A stretch of DNA of 64,000 nucleotides from contig NZ_VOLT01000006.1 of the NCBI RefSeq assembly GCF_007954275.1, positions 124,001 through 188,000 of the forward strand, written 5' to 3'. Positions 28,316 to 40,600 of this stretch are shown piece by piece (the stretch's first letter is position 1; each line of letters begins with the position of its first letter). The notes beneath the pieces were generated by a model, which saw only the letters and a program-made list of their open reading frames with translations, did not search any database and was not told the origin of the DNA. Made by a program: the position numbers and the translations under genes. This DNA is from Colwellia demingiae. GTDB taxonomy: Bacteria; Pseudomonadota; Gammaproteobacteria; Enterobacterales; Alteromonadaceae.

Positions 28316-28339
28316 ACTATTAAAAACCTTTTTAATAGT
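28316..28339. terminator. Bidirectional hairpin between convergent genes
   Basis: A perfect 11-bp inverted repeat (ACTATTAAAAA / TTTTTAATAGT, loop CC) lies between the MATE gene and the convergent phosphatase gene, 3 bases from the latter's stop. It is AT rich, so its strength is uncertain. Confidence 0.55.
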
Positions 28340-28341
28340 AA

Positions 28342-28854
28342 TCAAAACTTATCTGCCGAGTTTTTCAACTGACTATTTAAATAGTTAATTTGCTTTTGAA
28401 TTCTTAATGCTTTGGGTTTTATTAATTGTACTTCTTGTTTAATTTCATCTGCTGACCAGCCAAGTTGTAATAGTAATAAAGAAATAACAGTGCCTGTTCG
28501 TCCTGTCCCCCCCTTGCAATGTACAGCTACCACCCCTCTATTCTTAATCTCATTCAGGATTCGATCTTTCTTCTTTTGCCACTCTTGATGAAACGCCTCT
28601 TGCGGGGCTTCATCATCAATAATGGGGAGTTGTAGCCATTGGATCTTATATTTATGGCAAAGCAGTGGCAGCTTAATGGCATTATTTTCTAGCATTTCTT
28701 TATCAAACATTAGGGTAAGCAACATAGATACGCCCTGTTGCTTGAGTTGCAGTATTGACTGCTCAAGGTTAACAGCTTTAGTTCCGGGGCAAGGTGTAAA
28801 TAATAGCTTTGCCCCATTTGACAGTGCTAAGGTTTCGAAGGGATGTATATTCAT
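28342..28854 (-). CDS. Dual-specificity / CDKN3-like protein tyrosine phosphatase
   Basis: A 170-residue cysteine-dependent phosphatase. The P-loop signature VHCKGGTGRTG contains the nucleophile C113 and the phosphate-binding R119. The acidic segment PIIDDEAP (about 77-84) offers the general acid aspartate. The overall layout matches small KAP/CDKN3-type phosphatases widespread in proteobacteria. It is cytoplasmic, with no signal or membrane segment. It follows the GH30 gene in the same direction, with a long stem-loop between them. Its target protein, or possibly phosphoinositide or sugar-phosphate substrate, cannot be told from sequence. Confidence 0.85.
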   Translation of the reverse strand: MNIHPFETLALSNGAKLLFTPCPGTKAVNLEQSILQLKQQGVSMLLTLMFDKEMLENNAIKLPLLCHKYKIQWLQLPIIDDEAPQEAFHQEWQKKKDRILNEIKNRGVVAVHCKGGTGRTGTVISLLLLQLGWSADEIKQEVQLIKPKALRIQKQINYLNSQLKNSADKF

Positions 28855-28873
28855 TAAATTTTCTCACATTTAA

Positions 28874-28908
28874 TATATACAAGAGCATTTAGTATGCTCT
28901 TGTATATA
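28874..28908 (-). terminator. 15-bp perfect stem-loop between GH30 and phosphatase genes
   Basis: TATATACAAGAGCAT and its exact complement (28874-28888 and 28894-28908) with a 5-base loop start 5 bases after the GH30 stop. No T-run follows on the minus strand, so it may be an attenuator or RNA-stabilising stem rather than a full terminator. Confidence 0.55.
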
Positions 28909-28913
28909 AGCAC

Positions 28914-30617
28914 TTATAATTGAACTTGAATTGTTTGAACAGAATTAGCAGGAATTGACACTTCTACAAATTGATCACCAATTTGTAGTGAAAAGTTAAT
29001 AGCTGCTTTGGTTGTGTTTAACAATTGTGTACTAACTAAATTGCTTTTACTCATGGCCGCACTTGCATGCAATGCATCACTATCTAGCCCAGCTAATTGA
29101 GTTTCTACTTGCAATGCTTTATCGCCAGGGCGGATCGTTCGACTAAACTGAGCCAGTACATGATAAATTGGCGTGTAATACACCTCTCCCGTTTCAGTAT
29201 CTATCATAATCGGTGCACCACAGAAATTTCCAACATGATTAGGTCCACCATTACTATCGAGTACAATGTTCCAATCAATCCAGCCTTCAAGCCAGTGATC
29301 TAAACTCACAATAATGTTTCGGGCATAACGATGCACTGGTGTATAAATTGGGTGTTCTTCTGGCTTTGGTGCCCATGTCGCGGTATACGCCCAATCGGTC
29401 GCATTTTCATTCCACCAAAAGTTATCATTATTAAACCAGTTAGACTCTTTAAATCGGATGGGATCTAAAATACCTTCTGGTGCATCTTTACCTAAATCAT
29501 CAATGGTGCCTTCTGTGTGAATAATCGAAAACTCGGGGAATTTATTATGAACACGATCAAAGACTTCTTCGTTAACCTTATTTGTACTTTCATACCAATG
29601 AACCGCCGTACCATAAACATACTGAGCCGTTTCTTTATCCGCTAATATTTCATCTGTCCAATGCTCCATTTCATCACGATTTTGATCATAAATGAGTAAT
29701 TTTACCTTCTCATGAGCACTTACTTTTAATTTTGGTCCCAAATGATCTTTAATAAAAGCACTTTGTGTTTTAGGCGTGAAATGCATACTTTCCCACTGAC
29801 CACTATTACCATGAGGTTCATTTACCGGAGTTAGTCCCCAAATATCAATGCCTTCTTTTTTATAGGCATCAAGGTATTTAATAAGGTAATCAGCATACGT
29901 TGCTCTATATTGCGGCTTTAACTCCCCACCTGTTCCCTGATGGTTATTTTTCGCTGTAGGTTTAATATAATAGTCTTCAATGTCTTTCATCCATGGTGGT
30001 GCTGTCCATGCTGATGCTACTATTCTTAAATCTTTATCACTTTGTTTACTTTTAATTTCATAGGCTTGTTTGATCATTGGCAATAAATCGAATTGCTCAT
30101 CTTTAATACCTGCATGGTCTTGCTGTTTAAAACCATCTTGATCAACAGCGATACTAAAAGACGAGAGTTCTACATCATCTTTAACTGGTGCATAAGAATA
30201 CTTACCATCCACAGCAAAGTCTGTCGCGCCAATATGAGTTCTAGCAATGGAAAAATTAGCCCCTTTTTCACCATAAATATTTTCCATGACTTCTGCTCTT
30301 TTTTCTTTGCTTAAATGCGCAAGAACAAAAGCAGAAGATTCGGTAAAAGAAGTACCAATACCCAATATGTTCTGTTTAATAATATCAGGTCTAATGGTAA
30401 TCACTTTACCTTGAGCTTTACCTTGTTGAAAGGTCAAGCTTGGCTGTGGTGAAACTTTAGCACCCGCCTCACTCGTTAACAGAATTTCACTTGTTGTTGA
30501 TAAATGATAACTAATTTCTTTCGTCTTGTTATTCACTTGAGATCCTTGATCTTGAAACATACAGCCAGTCAACGTTATAGAAGATATGAGCCCGATGAGT
30601 ATCGCTTTGTTTTTCAT
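28914..30617 (-). CDS. GH30 beta-glucanase/glucosidase lipoprotein
   Basis: A 567-residue glycoside hydrolase of family 30. The signal ends LTGC (C19), so it should be a lipoprotein. The barrel begins with the family motif GIGTSFTESSAF (about 86-97). The acid/base is E267 in TPVNEPHG and the nucleophile E369 in IHTEGT. A beta-sandwich domain formed from both ends, typical of the family, closes the protein with SIPANSVQTIQVQL. Family 30 includes beta-1,6-glucanases, and laminarin carries beta-1,6 branches, so debranching is a reasonable guess; exo-beta-1,3 or other glucosidase action is possible. It follows the CBM9-like gene by 53 bases and is probably cotranscribed with it. Confidence 0.9.
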   Translation of the reverse strand: MKNKAILIGLISSITLTGCMFQDQGSQVNNKTKEISYHLSTTSEILLTSEAGAKVSPQPSLTFQQGKAQGKVITIRPDIIKQNILGIGTSFTESSAFVLAHLSKEKRAEVMENIYGEKGANFSIARTHIGATDFAVDGKYSYAPVKDDVELSSFSIAVDQDGFKQQDHAGIKDEQFDLLPMIKQAYEIKSKQSDKDLRIVASAWTAPPWMKDIEDYYIKPTAKNNHQGTGGELKPQYRATYADYLIKYLDAYKKEGIDIWGLTPVNEPHGNSGQWESMHFTPKTQSAFIKDHLGPKLKVSAHEKVKLLIYDQNRDEMEHWTDEILADKETAQYVYGTAVHWYESTNKVNEEVFDRVHNKFPEFSIIHTEGTIDDLGKDAPEGILDPIRFKESNWFNNDNFWWNENATDWAYTATWAPKPEEHPIYTPVHRYARNIIVSLDHWLEGWIDWNIVLDSNGGPNHVGNFCGAPIMIDTETGEVYYTPIYHVLAQFSRTIRPGDKALQVETQLAGLDSDALHASAAMSKSNLVSTQLLNTTKAAINFSLQIGDQFVEVSIPANSVQTIQVQL

Positions 30618-30670
30618 GACTCACTTTCCACTATCTAAAGAATTATTAATGGGTAATTTAGTTAACCTAT

Positions 30671-31450
30671 CTACTTGGATAGAATTAACTTGCCAAACAT
30701 GCCCGCATCTTTCCAACCACGGTCAGGCGATTTACCTGCGGCTGATTCAGAGCCAATAAAATTTTCTCTTAGTTCGCTGCCATCGTTATCGCAATAAGCA
30801 ACCATTAAGCCCATGACTTTACCTGCAAATAACTCAATAGCTTTATTGTTATCGTCCTTTCCTTGTAGAACGTCCTGGTAATTATCTTGATAGATCTCAA
30901 TGCCTAGCTCCCAGAACAGCTTGTTACCCTGCTGTAACCAACGGCTTTCAACATGGTGTGAATAACTTTGAGCAAGTTTATTTGTCCCTATATCTATCGC
31001 TTGATTGTCCAAAGACATATGGTAGGCAAAAGCATTATGGTTATACTGATGATCACCGCCAGAGAAATCTTCGTCTAAAAATATCTCTAACGTGTCATCA
31101 TCCCAATACTGAGTTAATGGGTCACGATGGGTATCAATTAAAATATCATCCACAATTTCAGTCAAAATATATAACTTGGATTTGCTCCAAACAACTTTGT
31201 AGCGGCCTTGAAAGTCTTCTTTTGAAAACTCTGGACCTAACCAACGTTGGTCTAAGTTTTGCCATTTAGCTGATTGCCATATACTTTCGTCAGCGATCCC
31301 ATCAACTTTAATCGCTTTTCCTGCGTAAGGAGCAAAATATTCTGTTCGTTCAGGAGCATGAGACTCTTTGGAATATGCACTGTGAGCCTGAAAAAAAAAC
31401 AACATAAAAAGTGTTGTTAAACTAACATTTAGAACTTTTATTTTTGTCAT
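30671..31450 (-). CDS. Secreted CBM9-like sugar-binding protein (paralogue)
   Basis: A 259-residue exported protein from the ATG at 31450, which follows AGAGAG; longer upstream reading lacks a signal peptide at its front. The signal peptide ends near AHSAYSKES. The mature part resembles the CBM9-type fold: APYAGKAIKVDGIADESIW, YWDDDTLEIFLDED, and NAFAYHMSLDNQAIDIG. These blocks are shared with the protein at 3282-4040. No catalytic residues are recognisable. It precedes the GH30 lipoprotein gene in one unit, so the pair may bind and cut the same glucan. The ligand is unknown. Confidence 0.76.
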   Translation of the reverse strand: MTKIKVLNVSLTTLFMLFFFQAHSAYSKESHAPERTEYFAPYAGKAIKVDGIADESIWQSAKWQNLDQRWLGPEFSKEDFQGRYKVVWSKSKLYILTEIVDDILIDTHRDPLTQYWDDDTLEIFLDEDFSGGDHQYNHNAFAYHMSLDNQAIDIGTNKLAQSYSHHVESRWLQQGNKLFWELGIEIYQDNYQDVLQGKDDNNKAIELFAGKVMGLMVAYCDNDGSELRENFIGSESAAGKSPDRGWKDAGMFGKLILSK

Positions 31451-31617
31451 TATTATTCTCTCTTTTAGTGGAAGTTCATCCCCAAGACAATCCCTGAAAT
31501 TAACAACCTGATGATTCATCATCTAATGATGATTTCAACAAGACAACTGTATTACGCTAAAGCGGATTAATGCTGCGGTAAGTTGGAAAGTATGCAGGTA
31601 GTTATGTGTATAGACAT

Positions 31618-31652
31618 CAAAAAGCCCTACTGACCAAAAGGTAAGTAGGGCT
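31618..31652 (-). terminator. Rho-independent terminator of the giant laminarinase gene
   Basis: On the minus strand AGCCCTACTtACC pairs with GGTcAGTAGGGCT (one mismatch, TTTT loop) and is followed by TTTTT. It starts about 22 bases after the stop at 31675. Confidence 0.88.
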
Positions 31653-31674
31653 AGGAAGTTAATAAATTAGCTAT

Positions 31675-34600
31675 TTATTTTGAAATATTTAAATCAGTAA
31701 TGTAAATTTTATTACCTACACCACCACCTTCACCAAATATCGCTATTTGTGTAAGTTTAGATAAGTTAAGTGGTATATCAGCCACATTGATGCTTACCTC
31801 TGTCCAGTTACTATTAACCGTAACCGGTACTTTGAATTCTGCACCATCAACAATAAAATCGATAAAATAAGCAGAGAAGGCACCTTGAGCAGCAATTTTG
31901 AAATTAATGGTGCTATATTTAGCCACATCTAATTTGTACTCTTGCACACCTCCATAAGTATCTCCCATTAACGCAAGTACCGCGCCCCAACCTGCACCTT
32001 TTGTTAATTCAAAAGCATTTAAGCCATTGTAAACAACATCAGATGTTAGCGTGGTGCCAGTTGACCATTCGCTAATAGTGGTATTGCCATTATGCGCTGA
32101 GTCATCGCCATCAAAGATCATATCTGAACTCTCGCCGCTAGAAGAGAAAAATACAAATTTATCATCTGAGCTGTCTTTTGCTGGTGCCACTTTACCCGAA
32201 TCATAAAGCACCATATCAGTGATATAGATTTTTTGGCTAGCAGAGCCGCCCGCATAAACACCAAACAATGCCATTTGATTTACATTTGATAAATTAACAC
32301 CGTACTGTGCTAAATCTATATCAATGCTATTCCAATCAGCGGGGTTTGCTAAACTAAAGCTAACTTCTTGAGCAGTTTCATTGTTACCCACTTTGGAGAC
32401 AATTGTTAACGCGTAACGCTCGAAAGCACCTTGTGAAGCAACTTTAAACTTAATGTTGGTATAGTTCGTCATATCTACATCATAGTTATCAACATTTACG
32501 CCATCAGAAATATCGCCCTGTAGGGAAAGTACTGCACCCCAACCACCACCAGCGGTAAGTTGAATAGCATCTAAACCTGAATAGTTAATTTCGCTTATTG
32601 TCGTACCTGTGCTCCACTCACCAAAGATAATGTTGCCAGCAGCACTGTTGTTATCGTCATCAACAATGATGTCGCTGGTGATATCTGCATCGGATGAAAT
32701 AAAGACATAGTCACTCATCGTTTCATTATCAAACGCGATAATGTCATCTTTAACTAAACTAAAGTCAGTAACATTAATGGTTGAAACACCTGTTTGGCCA
32801 CCAATACCATAGACGGCAATCCAATCAATTGATGATAAGTTCAATGGGATATCAGCAGCATCAATTGAAATTGTTTGCCAAGTTGCAATACTTTGATCTA
32901 GAGGCAGGCTAATTTCTTTACTAACTCCGTTAGCTGATATCGCCACTTTAAAGCCACCATCATAACCGCCACTAGTCGCTAGTGTTAATTCAACACGGTT
33001 GAATAAACTAAAGTCACCCAAAATACCGTTTTGGAAAGCTAATACAGTGCCCCAGTTACCTTGTTCTGGTGAGTTAGCACTAGAAGTAAGCTCCCACCCC
33101 ATTAAGCCATCAAAAGTAACATCAGCTTGAATTACCGTGCCAGTGCTCCATTCACCAATAGTATCTGGGGTAAGGCTAACATCAGTGTCATCCGTAGAAG
33201 AAATAATAACAAACTCATCGTCAACTACTTGACCTCCAGTATCTCCACCACCAGTATTTCCGTCGGTATTAGCTTGAATAGAAACACTAACATCATCAAT
33301 ATAAACTGAACCTGCTTCAGCGCCTAAATCAAACAACACCCGGCTGTTATCATCACCAAAACCTGCAATAGTGAACACATAGTTATAGGTTTGCCACTCC
33401 GTCGTTAATGCTACGGTTTCCGTAACATTTGTCCATGGGTCTGAATTAAGACCAAGACCGGCAATCATACTCCGCGCTATAGATGCTTTTGCTTTAAACG
33501 ATAAAACATAAGTTTCACCGGGAATTAAAGTCATTATTTGACTTAAGTTAACATCCCATGGGTTACCTGCTACTGCAATATCCGCTTGATAGAAAGTATT
33601 ATCACCTTCGGTATTAACAGCAACAGCGCCTATCCAACCTTCAGTGCCATTATCAAAAGAACCATTGCTTAGAATTTCTTCACCTGCAACTGGACCAGAA
33701 TCTCCGTCACCTGTGTCTCCACCAGAGCCGCTATCGCCGCCAGTGTTTTCACCTTGCAAAATAGTGATATTATCTACTCTAAAGACAGCACCTTCACCTT
33801 GAGCCCAATCTGGAAAAATCATGATAACGTCAATACCGTTTAGCTCTAAACCAGCATTACTTAAATCGTTTAGTGATATTGCATAATGCTGCCATTCTGC
33901 GGTGGGTGTAGATATTTGAATAAGCGATTCAGTCGTTGTACCACCTTGTTCAACTTTCAAATTCCAGTTGGCATTGGCATTATTTGGTGGCGTCACCAAT
34001 TTCATGTCAAATTCCAACCAACCGTTATTTAACATCGGTGAACCGTCATACGCTACTGGAATATCCGCTTGAGAGGTATTAAAACCGACGACAGCCGGCG
34101 CTGCTCCCATTGAAAATTCAACCACTTGGTCATGGTCGACATCATCGGTAACAATAGCAAAAGTTGTTTCTTCATTACTGCTCCATGCAGGCCAACTTTC
34201 ATTATTAGCATTATCAAATACAACGAGATCAATTGCTTCACCTGTTGAAGGTTTTATTGGTGTTGGTGCATCACCATCAACTAATGAACCACCCTCGCTA
34301 ATAGGATCTAAATAACCATCACGAACGCTAGCACAACCTTGACCTGTCGTTGGGTTTACTGAACACTCATAAACACGAACATAATCAAATTCAAATGCAT
34401 TATTAGCATTAAAGGCTGAGGCATCGATACCACCATTATTAACATTTTCAGACCAACTTCCCCCCACGGCAAAGTTTAATATCAAGTGGAAGTCTTGGTT
34501 AAATGGCGAGTTATCCCAATGGAATTCATTCTCATAGTCAGCAAACCAACCACGGTGAACTAAGCCATTAGCATCGCCGTCACTGTCAATATTCACTTGT

Positions 34601-37600
34601 GATCTTAATTGTGTTTGATATAAGTAACCATCAACATACCAGCGAATTTCGCCTTCTTCCCATTCGATTGCATAAGTATGAAATCCGTCAGCAGGGTTCT
34701 CATTTTCAGGTAAACCGAAATGAGATCCACTGTTTGATTGATTTGGCCAGCTACGACCATACCAAAGATTACCGTGCACATAGGCTTCTTCAATACCTTG
34801 GCTGTTAACTGTTTTCAAATTAACAGATTCAAAAATATCAATTTCACCTGAATGTGGCCAGCCGCCATAAACTTCATCCGTAGGTAACATCCAAATTGCA
34901 GGGAATGAACCTTGTCCTTGTGGAGGTTTAGCTCTTACTTCAACTCGGCCGTATTTCCAGTCACCTTTATATTTAGTACGTAAACGTGCTGAACTATAAG
35001 GTAAAGCTTGCCCAGACTCTGGTTTAGCAACAATTTTTAAAATACCACTGTCAACAAATGAGTTTTCTGGATTGCTGGTATAACATTGTTTCTCGTTGTT
35101 ACCACCACCACTACAGTTTACTTCATGTTCCCATTTACTTAAGTCAATGTCGGTACCGTCAAACTCATCGTTCCATACCATAGACCAATCTTCACTTGGC
35201 TCTGTACCACCAGTACCTGTATCACTACCGTCATTTCCACCACTAACAATGTTGATATCGTCAAAGTAGAATGTCCAGTTGGCAGGGTCGCCTGCTGCAT
35301 CACCCATAATACCTAAATCGAAAATCAAGGTAATCGCGGTTACGCCTGTGCCTGTTTCACCTGCAAAATCAAACGTTAACATTTCCCAGCCTGAACCAGT
35401 ATGGTTAACAATTCTTTCAACATTCATGCCTTCAAGTTTAAATAAAACAGGAACAGCACGTTGTGACCAAACGTTCATAGTGAAAACAGTATCGCTAATA
35501 TCTATAGCGCTAGGTAATGTATATGTTGTTCCGCCCCAGTGTTGACCTGCAAACTTCAGCATTTGTCCAACTTGAGCACTGGTATTAACACCTGACATAT
35601 CTGGGTTCGCAGCGATAGTCGCAACGCCACCGTCAAAGTCAGAAAATACGTAAGTACTAGTTTCAGCTTCAAAATCAGATATTGCAGTGTCTGTGCCACC
35701 TCCAGTTCCTGTATCACCACCTGTGTCAGTATCGCCGCCAGTGTCTCCACCGCCAGTATCACTACCATCACTTTCAACAGTAACAGAGACGTTGTCGAAA
35801 TAAGCATCAACCATACAACCTGCATTAGCGCCACAGTCAGCCTTAAGTTGCATCGTCACGCCACCACTTACATCGTTGCCTGTAGTAGTCGTGAAACTAT
35901 AATGAGTCCACGTACCGTTCGGGAACATGGGTGCGCCACCAAGCAGTTCTGCCTTTGAAACACCACCGCCGTCTAGCTCAGAGAAAAACTCAGCAAAAAC
36001 GACACCGCCTACACCCGCCATAGATCCAAATAGGTCGAACGAAATGGTGATAGGTGTATTAGGTACTACAGTGCCAATACCGATGTTGGCTTGCTTGACT
36101 ACAGGAAATGATGCAGGACCACCTTCAGCTGGCACGTTAGCAATTAGATTTCCCGAAAATGTACCGCCATTAGCTTGAACACTAGTCGCTGCAAAAGAGC
36201 CGTTGTTATCAGTTGCGAATGAGATCCACCCGGAAGTATCGCCCGCTTCAAAATCCCCATTAATAGACAGCTCTACTCCAGTACCAGTGTTTCCGCCAGC
36301 TCCCGTATCACCACCAGTGCCAGTATCGCTTGCACCATTAAATGTGATGTTGTCAAAATAAACAACATTGTCATGTTCACGAGCAGCATTAAAGTCTGGG
36401 AATACAATGATTTGATCAATGTTAATACTTTCAGCTGTACCAATTTGACCTGAAAAATCAAAGGTTAATTCTTCCCATTCATTGATTAAGGTATTAGCTA
36501 CTTTAATGTCTGCTTGAGCACCACCACTAGCGATAGCAAATTTAAGCGCTACATCACTGATGACAGTTTTATAAACCATTATTTTTACAATGCTGTTAGT
36601 CGCATCTAACGTCATTGGGCCAAATTCACCGTGAGCTGATTCAGCACCAGCCCAAGCAGCACCAGCTTGTCTCGCCGTAAACATTGCTACTGTAGATGAA
36701 GAGTTATTACTACCAGAGTATGGGTTAGCAACGATTTGAACCGCTGGATTATCTTCATTTTCAAAGACGTTCCAAGCAAAGTTTGCACCTACTCCATCAG
36801 TTTCAAAATCAATAGCTGCAATACCGCTAGGTGTAGTATCGCCGCCAGTGTCGTCACCGCCAGTACCCGTGTCACCACCACTTTGTAGCGTTACACTGAT
36901 ATCATCAAGATAAACCGTACCCGCTTCAGCACCCATATCAAATAATACGCGACTGTTGTCATCACCCAAACCTGTTGTGGTTAAGGTATAAGTAAATGTT
37001 TGCCAGTCAGTAGTTAGCTCTGGTGTTTCAACTACATTTGTCCATGGGTCATGCGCTAATCCTAAACCAGCAATAATAGTACGAGCTACAGATGCTTTTG
37101 CTTTAAAGCTTAAAACATAAGTTGCATCAGGAACAATGGTCATTATTTGGCTTAAGTTAACATCCCAAGGGTTACCTGGTGCTGCTACCTCTGCAATAAA
37201 GACACTGTTGTCGCCTTCTAACGTAACGTTACCGCCATTCCAACCTTCAGTACCGTTATCAAAAGAACTGTTAGTTAATAGCTCATTTTCAGTACCAGTA
37301 TCTCCACCAGTACCTGTATCGCCGCCAGTACCTGAATCTCCAGGGTCAGTGCTTTCACCAACAGTAACGATTTCAAAGCTATTAGCGGCAACATTGAGTT
37401 GTTGACCATTGCTATAAGTTACCGTTATTGAGGTATCGCCAAAGTTATAAGCGATATAAGTAGTTTTACCATAGTTATCAAAGGCAACTGCTGCAGGGTG
37501 GTTAGCGGTTAGATCACCTGAACCTGTTTTTAAGTGACCTAGTTCTTGCCATGTTTTCACCCAATGGTAGGTATGCGCTTTACTTTCGCCCGTTTCAGTC

Positions 37601-40600
37601 GAATAATTAGGTGCCATTGTTTGATAATCAGCAAATGAAGCATCGGCATCTGTCATCGCCCAAAGGTTCCACCAGATATCGCGCCATTGGTCGTCAGCTA
37701 AACCAGACGGCTTACCGTTGCTTGACTCTTCTAAACCAAGCGCAACATACTCCTTCATGTAATCAGGGTATTGACCCACATGTAAAACTAATGGGTTAAG
37801 CGGTAAACCTTGAATGCCTAAAATATGAGCATAAGCACCACTAAACCAAGTTGAGAATGAACTACCCGTTCCCCAAATAATTGAAGTATTAATACGATTA
37901 TAATCCGCAGGGAAGTTATCGTAATCATTACCACGATCAGGGTAATCAGCTGACTCATTGCGAAAACGGTCAATGTTATTCCAATATTCCCAGTAAGCAG
38001 ACGTAGATGACGCGTGTAAATACATGCCTTTTTCTATTAACGCATCGTTACCCGTGATCATGCCGTATAAAGCAATAGCACCGTAAGCATTAGCTGCTTC
38101 AGACGTTGACTCGTTGTTGTTACCTAAAGCAAAGTTTGCATTACCTGATGCCCAAGAAAAACCGTTAGCGGGATCAAAGTTTCGCAAGTATGGAAACATA
38201 CTATCGTCTTTGCTTGCCGCATAATCACGAATTAACAAATCAATCATAGGACCATATTGGTCGCTGCCACACCAAGCGGCATCTACGCGACAAATTTCAG
38301 CTGCTGCACGAACAAAGTAGCCATAATGGAAATGATGATCATTTAAACTTTGGTGAGATCCAAATGACTCTTGCATACCTAACAAAGAGCTCCATTCATC
38401 ATCATAAACGAAGTACTTTTGTGTATCTAAGCTGCCATTAGTGTCTGCAGTAAACCAGTCTTCTAATTCAGCTTTTAACCAAGTGATGAAAGCATCAGCT
38501 TCGGTGTCCATACCAATAGAGCGGGCGATTGCCACCATCTCTGCCATTTTACCGTAGCTTTTACCTGCCCAATAAGTATCGTTGGCAACATTGCCATCAT
38601 TATTGAGGTTCCATTGCTCTGGACCTTTATCAAGATATTCAGTCACTAAGTCAATAAGGTATTGATTATCAAAATCACCGATAGTTGACGGTAACGTAGG
38701 TAAAACACCCACAAATGGAAGTTCATAAGAAAATGCCGATGTTTGACTAAACTTCACTATGCCACGTGCGCTTCGTACTTTATGTGCACTAACGGCTTGT
38801 GAACTATTTTTCCACGCCATTGGTAACATACCAGCAGCCGTTTCTACCGCATTACCTTCACTATCAAGGTAGCTGTGTGAAACTGTTACGCTGTTGTCTG
38901 AACGATTTACTGAATAATCAATATCGACTTTACGAACAACATTTCGTGCTAATGCAGCAAAGAAGTCAGCGGTGTTATTACTTGGTGTTATTGCGCCATT
39001 TGGCGGCAGTAAGGTTAAAGTAATTTCATTGCTATCATTATTGACCGTAATCGCATTTGATGAAATCTCGTCAAAGGTAGTTGACCCTTCACCGGTGATA
39101 AGGAAGTCATTACGAATACCCGCAACGTCAGTCCAAACACCTAAGCTATTACCTTGTTGATAAAAAGTACCTTTTTCTCCGCCATCAGCAGCTTTAGTTT
39201 TTACAACAATTTGACCACGAAAAGCTTTGAAGTAAATATAAGGAGAGCCATGAACAAAAGTGGCTTCCATTACTGGTTTATTACCTGACTGCCATTGTAC
39301 TGTTACCGAACCGTCGCTGTAATCTTTAAGATAAGCATCAAGCTCAGTAAAAACAGAGTTTGATACGGCAATACCGTCAAATACTTCGTTGAAAGGATCA
39401 GGGATAGCATAAACAAATTTGCCATCATCGCCACGCATACCTGTAGGAATGCCTAGAACACGAACACCTTTATTAGATACACGTGCGGCGATTGGGTCTG
39501 GAGTAATATAAGCCGCTTGGTTAGGATCGCCAATCGCCATTTCGCCATGAAATGGAATTGAACCCCACCATTTATGAGTTGGTGTTGGATCATTGGCTAT
39601 ATCGCCAATAACTTGTGGATGAAGATAAGTAGGCGTGCCAATAGGATCACAACCACTCACGCCAGGTTCAGTAACACCCGCGCTGCCTATCCAATTACCA
39701 TAATCATAAGTGCAGGTATAACCATCTGGATTAACACTGTCAGAAATATTACCAGCACCATAGTTGGAAATGTTGTATGTACTTGGATCATTAGCATCAA
39801 CAGCAGTACGAACGTAATCTGTAGGAGGTTCAAGGAAGTATGTTGAAGTATCTACGTAATCATCTTCACCAGTATCATCACCGCTTTGCAGTGTTACACT
39901 AATATCATCAAGATAAACCGTACCGGCTTCAGCGCCCATATCAAATAAAACACGGCTGTTGTCATCACCAAAACCAGAAGTGGTTAAGGTGTAAGTGAAT
40001 GTTTGCCAATCTCGAGTAAGGGCTGCTGTTTCAGTAACATTAGTCCACGGGTCGTGCGCTAAACCTAAGCCTGCAATAATAGTGCGTGCCACTGATGCTT
40101 TTGCTTTAAAAATTAAAACATAAGTTGCATCAGGAATAATAGTCATTATTTGGCTTAAGTTAACATCCCAAGGATTACCCGGAGCTGCAACTTCAGCAAC
40201 AAAAACATTGTTATCGCCTTCAGCGATAATAGTTCCACCGTTCCAACCTTCAGTGCCGGAGTCGAAACTACCATTAGCTAGCACTTCTTCGCCTGTACTC
40301 GTATCGCCACCTGTATCACCACCTCCGGAGCCAACTTCGCCTGTACCAACAACATAGGTAATGCTTTCAGAGTCTATTGCGCCACCAGTATCTTGCTCAT
40401 AAGTGAATGAATAAACAATCACGTCATCGTTTATTAAACCTTCAACAGTATGGGCGTTATGATTACCCGCATTTTCCATGCGAACATTTTGTTGTGGAGC
40501 ACCATTTACCGAGTAATGAGCATCAGCCCAACCGATATTATTAACAAATAAAGTAACGCTAGTTTCGCTTGTAACTTCAAGACCATAAGTGCTGTTTCCT

